Assembly: GCA_002317385.1 (NCBI GenBank)
Contig: DCJH01000025.1
Coordinates: forward strand, 1 to 64,000
Direction: 5' to 3'
Source of the DNA: Prevotella sp. UBA1705
GTDB lineage: Bacteria > Bacteroidota > Bacteroidia > Bacteroidales > Bacteroidaceae
Length of the DNA stretch: 64,000 nucleotides
The position numbers and the translations under genes were made by a program. Below are positions 61,501 through 64,000 of the stretch, piece by piece. Within the stretch, counting starts at the first letter, position 1; each line of letters opens with the position of its first letter. The notes under the pieces are model-generated. The model searched no databases. It saw nothing but the letters and a program-made list of their open reading frames with translations, and had not been told where the DNA came from.

Positions 61501-62930
61501 GGGCGGTCTACCCAGGCCAGCGTGGCCCTGACCGGCTTGCCTGCCTGTGTCTTCAATTTCAGCGTAACAATCTCGCCGTTGGTGAGCACGCCCTCGCGGC
61601 ATCGGGTCTCCCGGCCGTTATAGTCCACGGTCTGCACCGCGGCCAGGGCGTCCACGAGTCCAAAGCCATATTTATAGTCGGGACCGGGATTGCCGGCCTC
61701 TTTCGCAGTGTTGGCGAGCAGGGCCTTCACGGTTGAGGAACTAAGATATTTACCCGTCTTCTCCTTGGCAAATCCCTGGATAAGGGCCACGGCACCCGTG
61801 GTGGCGGGAGAAGCCATGGACGTGCCGCTGTAGCCCACGTAAGAGCCTTTGTCTTTGGCAGTGGTCGAGATGACCTGATAGCCGTCGTTGACCACTGTCG
61901 GTAAGATTCTACCGTCGTCGGCCGGACCCGTGGATGAGAAGGAACACAACTTGACACTCTCCGGCCCCGTGTAATCGAACACAGGCTCCACAGCACCCAC
62001 ATAGATGGCATTCTTAGACACGCTGCCAAACCCTATCGAGCCGTAGCCCTGCTCTCCACCATCAATCTGCTGGGGCTGTCCGGCGGTGCCCTCGCCGTTC
62101 TGATTACCCGATGAGCAGATCATGGTGTGCCAAGGGGCTCCCTTGAGGATTTCGTCCGTCACGGCGTCAAACTCAGAATAGTAACCAAACTTGTAGTCCT
62201 CGGTGGTACTTACATTGTCGTCTCCCGTCCAGACATACTTACTGCTGTTGTAGACCCAGCCAGCGTCAAACCCATAGGAGTGGTTAGACAGAATGCCATC
62301 CTGGGTCTTCATGGCATTGTAGATTTCGAGATAGTTGTTATCGAAATTCCAACTCTTGACAGTCGCCTCGGGCGCCATGCCGGCGGCGGGCTTATAGATG
62401 CCCTTGGATATCATGGTACCGGCCACGTGGGTGGAGTGATTGCTCAGGTCCATGGGTGACAGCGTGTCGCCAGCCAGTATCACCCTGCCCTCCAATTCAT
62501 AATGGTTGGCCAGCACATGGGCACCGTCCCACTCCAGTATCTTCACGTTCTTACCCGTGAGATCGTAATGGGACGTGCCTCCGGGATGCAGTTTGTCCAC
62601 ACCCGAAGTAATCGCCACATTGGCGTTGTGCGTAACCAAATACAATGGATTCCCGTTACCCTCGACAGCTACCATCTGAGCGATCTTGCCATCTTTGGTC
62701 TCAAATCTGAAAGGAGAGCCTTTCTTTTTGGCGACACGCTGTAGTTGCGAGTCTGACACAGCCATCTTTTTTAGTCTCTTTTGTGCCGTTGAAAGGACAC
62801 CAAAATTTGTTTTCTCCTGAAGAGTTTTCACGTCTTCTTGTATCTGCGCACTTGATGTGACAGATAGGAAAACAAGAAGTCCTGCTGTGACGCAAGACCT
62901 CGGTCTGTTTGCAATTTTTAGTATTCTCAT
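58524..62930 (-). CDS. Secreted S8 subtilase with adhesin-type domains and T9SS tail
   Basis: The 1468-residue protein has a signal peptide (about 1-28). The peptidase S8 domain (about 125-440) has the catalytic triad Asp135 (LEWDGAH), His165 (NHSTHVAGT) and Ser371 (GYSGTSMASP). Then come beta-sandwich domains: a proprotein-convertase-like domain (about 460-580), a CARDB-like region (about 590-690), a jelly-roll or MAM-like region (about 700-870), two PKD-like domains (about 880-1070), a cleaved-adhesin-type domain (about 1080-1230) and a fibronectin-like one. The tail (about 1395-1468, VFPNPVVDVVKVKFAQAISG to VYIMKIKNNGKSYVVNIIKK) is a type A type IX secretion sorting domain. It should be exported to the surface or medium and degrade proteins. 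The length is typical of large T9SS cargo proteases. Confidence 0.93.
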   Translation of the reverse strand: MRILKIANRPRSCVTAGLLVFLSVTSSAQIQEDVKTLQEKTNFGVLSTAQKRLKKMAVSDSQLQRVAKKKGSPFRFETKDGKIAQMVAVEGNGNPLYLVTHNANVAITSGVDKLHPGGTSHYDLTGKNVKILEWDGAHVLANHYELEGRVILAGDTLSPMDLSNHSTHVAGTMISKGIYKPAAGMAPEATVKSWNFDNNYLEIYNAMKTQDGILSNHSYGFDAGWVYNSSKYVWTGDDNVSTTEDYKFGYYSEFDAVTDEILKGAPWHTMICSSGNQNGEGTAGQPQQIDGGEQGYGSIGFGSVSKNAIYVGAVEPVFDYTGPESVKLCSFSSTGPADDGRILPTVVNDGYQVISTTAKDKGSYVGYSGTSMASPATTGAVALIQGFAKEKTGKYLSSSTVKALLANTAKEAGNPGPDYKYGFGLVDALAAVQTVDYNGRETRCREGVLTNGEIVTLKLKTQAGKPVRATLAWVDRPGEPLAWISDDTPKTPEFLNNRKPMLVDDLDLRIEQNGVVYTPYKLDPENPAANATTGDNVVDNIEQVYIPNPQTGEITLTISHKGTLDDQGVDYGLVVNGLEVANDLEVSNLVSTVEADQYSANTPIKATVKNIGTASTPAFKVRFTVKNSVGEVLQEVDKDMLALTAGSSADVTAELSLTDVFKEYTVTAKAVYDADGAVNNNIAQGQFTPVVADLTTAGSRMLENFNIDDLAKHSWKIVNVIAKKSKPWAFLSKVVSHDNSQYVCNGNTDKKTEDWMLTNPVVLKAGDKYRVSYYTYKLSRDTIDQEVLDVFVGDTNEVAAMQTLVGSFTHDQSEPNENWKKVSFEFEAQKDGRQFFGIKHHSGDKVSWGVALEDFKVENVSEGGKPSVDFNFISADTRTWNTIYTDVSMVNETYSSAATSYKWSFYPDAVEYINGTTDSTEAPQLRFKAEGRFSVKLVATNEYGSDEMIKNDYIEVRQPNLTIGFNEDRSKIYVGENVQFKNMSQGFPTITKHEWSFVPNEQGALTFLEGTSPNTEHLNVRFNKAGIYTVKLTETNSQGERTVVREDYVNVRSNDNPPLDLTGNVESPTSVALSWQRPDSLYYDSYLNTTFDLVVPWPAKPWYTIDANNDRVTWMPLQAIDGNWVASAFSYWNDKARQEDDYLVSPVVKNLPAGYTELTFNSPATTKNPDYAEPLRLYYVPVDSDAQIDAEYIKTYGKVLFDSIPYNVTDNLRGFQKFELAEYMADGKPFRLAFYAYSYDKNTTTLDNVRIAPVGAITAQTPIKSSVDSWGEEDLNDDRDKFLLAATKPASGALSFSENATNKPTWAKLSVGPNNKITHYNILRDGSIISAVDGNTTVFVDNTVPSAGTYTYNVVAMYDGLNQSQLSNEASVSTVSTGIDDVNVNSDAKPTVFPNPVVDVVKVKFAQAISGVTDVELYSTDGKIVFKESANASDLTVSGINISNLSSGVYIMKIKNNGKSYVVNIIKK

Positions 62931-62953
62931 ATCTCTCTTAATAATTTCGGGTG

Positions 62954-62961
62954 CAAATTTA
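62954..62961 (-). promoter_or_regulatory. Predicted -7 box of the subtilase gene
   Basis: On the minus strand TAAATTTG lies 23 bases before the ATG at 62930. The upstream box is unclear. Confidence 0.5.
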
Positions 62962-63530
62962 CATTATTTTATTCGAATTACATTTAAATAATTAAATAAT
63001 ATTCCTATAATATTAATATTTTGTAATTTGCAAGCGTGATTTTGGTTATGTTCTGTAAGTTTATGCTATTTTATCTACTCAATGTTCAAATTCAATAATC
63101 ACAAGCAAAAGTTTCTTTTTGTTTCAGCCTTCTATTCTACGCTCAGATCATTTTACCTAAGACGATAGGCCATGAATAACTGCCATTTTGCTCCAAATGT
63201 GGGATGAATCATATCTATTTCTCTTGTGTAATTTTCAGTTCGATGATTTGTCTTTCTCAGACAAATAGTGACTCAAATTTCGATGGTAGTATCTATGGTG
63301 GTTTAGCAAGTCTGGTCGTCTCTTTCCATAAGGGAGAGCCTGAGACGGTTGGGGCGATTGAGGCGGATAACCGATTCTATATTAATATAGGTCTTTGGAA
63401 ATGTGCCACCTGTCTTGAAAAAGATTCTGTAATGCGAGATTTCAATAAAGGTGGAGGGAATAACTATCAGGTTAACAGTGTAAGCGCTTCACTGAGTCTT
63501 CGCTCTTTCACAATGTGTTCCGAGACAAAG
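62962..63530. other. AT-rich gene-poor stretch
   Basis: A plus-strand frame of 128 codons (63204-63590) begins with a hydrophobic stretch (IYFSCVIFSSMICLSQ) but has no family resemblance, and its end runs through a strong hairpin. I see no firm gene here. The composition is much more AT-rich than the regions before it. Confidence 0.4.
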
Positions 63531-63568
63531 AAAAAAGGAGTTGCAAAGAAATTTGCAACTCCTTTTTG
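63531..63568. terminator. 16-base perfect hairpin (bidirectional terminator)
   Basis: AAAAAGGAGTTGCAAA (63532-63547) and TTTGCAACTCCTTTTT (63552-63567) pair perfectly around GAAA. With A and T tracts on both sides it can act in either direction. It could also mark the boundary of the AT-rich element that follows. Confidence 0.75.
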
Positions 63569-63603
63569 TCAATGTAGCGGGGGTGGGTAATCAACCTACT
63601 TTT

Positions 63604-63822
63604 TTGTCCCTCAAACAAAAGAAAACAAACGCAATAAAATGTTATTAAATACTTGATAATTAATGTATTAAGCATTATTATTTATTTATCCACATTTTCA
63701 TATTATTGCACATAAAAGCACATTATCGTTTATTTTTGTCCCTTAATTGTCCCTTGTGAAAACTCTGAAATACCCAGTAAATATTGGTCTTTTGTGGGGT
63801 ATGATGTTGTATGTTGTCCCTT
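63604..63822. repeat. Four TTGTCCCT direct repeats
   Basis: TTGTCCCT occurs at 63604-63611, and TTGTCCCTT at 63736-63744, 63747-63755 and 63814-63822. The middle two are 11 bases apart, about one helical turn. The spacing resembles arm-type integrase binding sites near the attachment site of an integrative element. No repeat like these was noticed elsewhere in the window. Confidence 0.55.
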
Positions 63823-63876
63823 TTTTGCTTAATTATTATTAAAAAGGTTGTGAAAAGGGATGATTTTATGGTGGGA

Positions 63877-63909
63877 ATTGCACCAAATGAAATAAAATGA
63901 TTATATTTG
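63877..63909 (+). promoter_or_regulatory. Predicted promoter of the truncated last gene
   Basis: ATTG (63877-63880), a 21-base spacer and TATATTTG (63902-63909) fit the Bacteroidetes consensus. It lies 24 bases before the ATG. Confidence 0.7.
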
Positions 63910-63932
63910 CAATAGAAAGAAAATAAAAGACA

Positions 63933-64000
63933 ATGGCAAAATTTAGCACAAAAGGATGGAATACAAGCACCGATAACCCTAAGTTATTGGGAAATGTTTT
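63933..64000 (+). CDS. Truncated gene start, possible integrase (N-terminus only)
   Basis: Only 22 codons are in view: MAKFSTKGWNTSTDNPKLLG, then NV. The start is supported by the promoter 24 bases upstream and the absence of any other candidate. The sequence is too short to assign. A tyrosine recombinase or other element-borne gene is suggested by the direct repeats and AT-rich stretch before it. This is context, not homology. Confidence 0.5.
   Translation, partial: MAKFSTKGWNTSTDNPKLLGNV

Noticed and set aside
63204..63590. 128-codon plus-strand frame with a hydrophobic start
   Set aside because: It has no family resemblance and its end runs through a strong terminator hairpin, so it is unlikely to be a gene as drawn.
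1..64000. tRNA, rRNA or tmRNA genes
   Set aside because: I saw no cloverleaf-like sequence with the GTTCRA-type T loop in the gaps, and no rRNA sequence.

Overview
The window comes from the chromosome of a member of the Bacteroidales, most likely Prevotella or a close relative (Prevotellaceae). The evidence is: two SusC/SusD outer-membrane uptake pairs, extracytoplasmic-function (ECF) sigma factors paired with FecR-type or beta-barrel anti-sigma proteins, C-terminal tails resembling type IX secretion sorting signals, a PorT-like protein, an 11-subunit complex I without NuoEFG, promoters of the form TTTG-N19..24-TAnnTTTG, and almost no Shine-Dalgarno sequences. The genus is inferred from gene style, not from a marker gene.

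Layout. (1) 1-11500, plus strand: the distal part of a capsule, exopolysaccharide or O-antigen locus. It holds a truncated GT2 glycosyltransferase, an EpsG-type polymerase, three GT2 enzymes, two GT4 enzymes, a GT-A-like protein, a GNAT acyltransferase, a small GxxExxY protein, a phosphoglycosyl transferase and a DegT-family aminotransferase. The first 3 kb are clearly AT-rich compared with the rest. (2) 11600-15540, minus strand: a DUF2231 membrane protein, a large KamA-type radical SAM protein and a 56-residue 2[4Fe-4S] ferredoxin that is easily missed. (3) 15776-28000, plus strand: a PorT-like barrel protein and the operon nuoA-B-CD-H-I-J-K-L-M-N. (4) 28500-38850: a SusC/SusD operon (minus) with a DUF4843 lipoprotein, a PKD-like lipoprotein and a TlpA-like thioredoxin, divergent from an ECF sigma/FecR pair (plus) that probably controls it. 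(5) 39450-48710: a prolyl oligopeptidase, an orphan ECF sigma factor, a 41-residue small protein upstream of rpe, a surface protein, an ECF sigma factor with a predicted dual-membrane anti-sigma protein, and a small secreted protein. (6) 48770-56220, minus strand: a met-zincin metalloprotease, SusC and SusD in a tightly packed operon. (7) 57070-62930, minus strand: an OmpA-type lipoprotein, another lipoprotein and a 1468-residue secreted subtilase. (8) 63530-64000: an AT-rich stretch with four TTGTCCCT direct repeats before a truncated gene; this looks like the edge of an integrated element.

How the parts fit. Regions 4 to 7 have a proteolysis theme: extracellular subtilase, met-zincin and prolyl oligopeptidase beside two SusCD pairs. 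These suggest protein breakdown and peptide capture, although substrate is inferred only. The nuo operon lacks the NADH-input module and has a ferredoxin gene nearby, which fits a ferredoxin-like or unknown electron donor.

The least explained feature is the repeat content of the intergenic spaces. I see at least six families of short inverted repeats, several built from 22- or 44-base units pointing both ways about a centre. One family brackets the GxxExxY gene, occurs as an empty inverted pair next to it, and is also found twice, in frame, inside the coding sequence of a GT4 glycosyltransferase.
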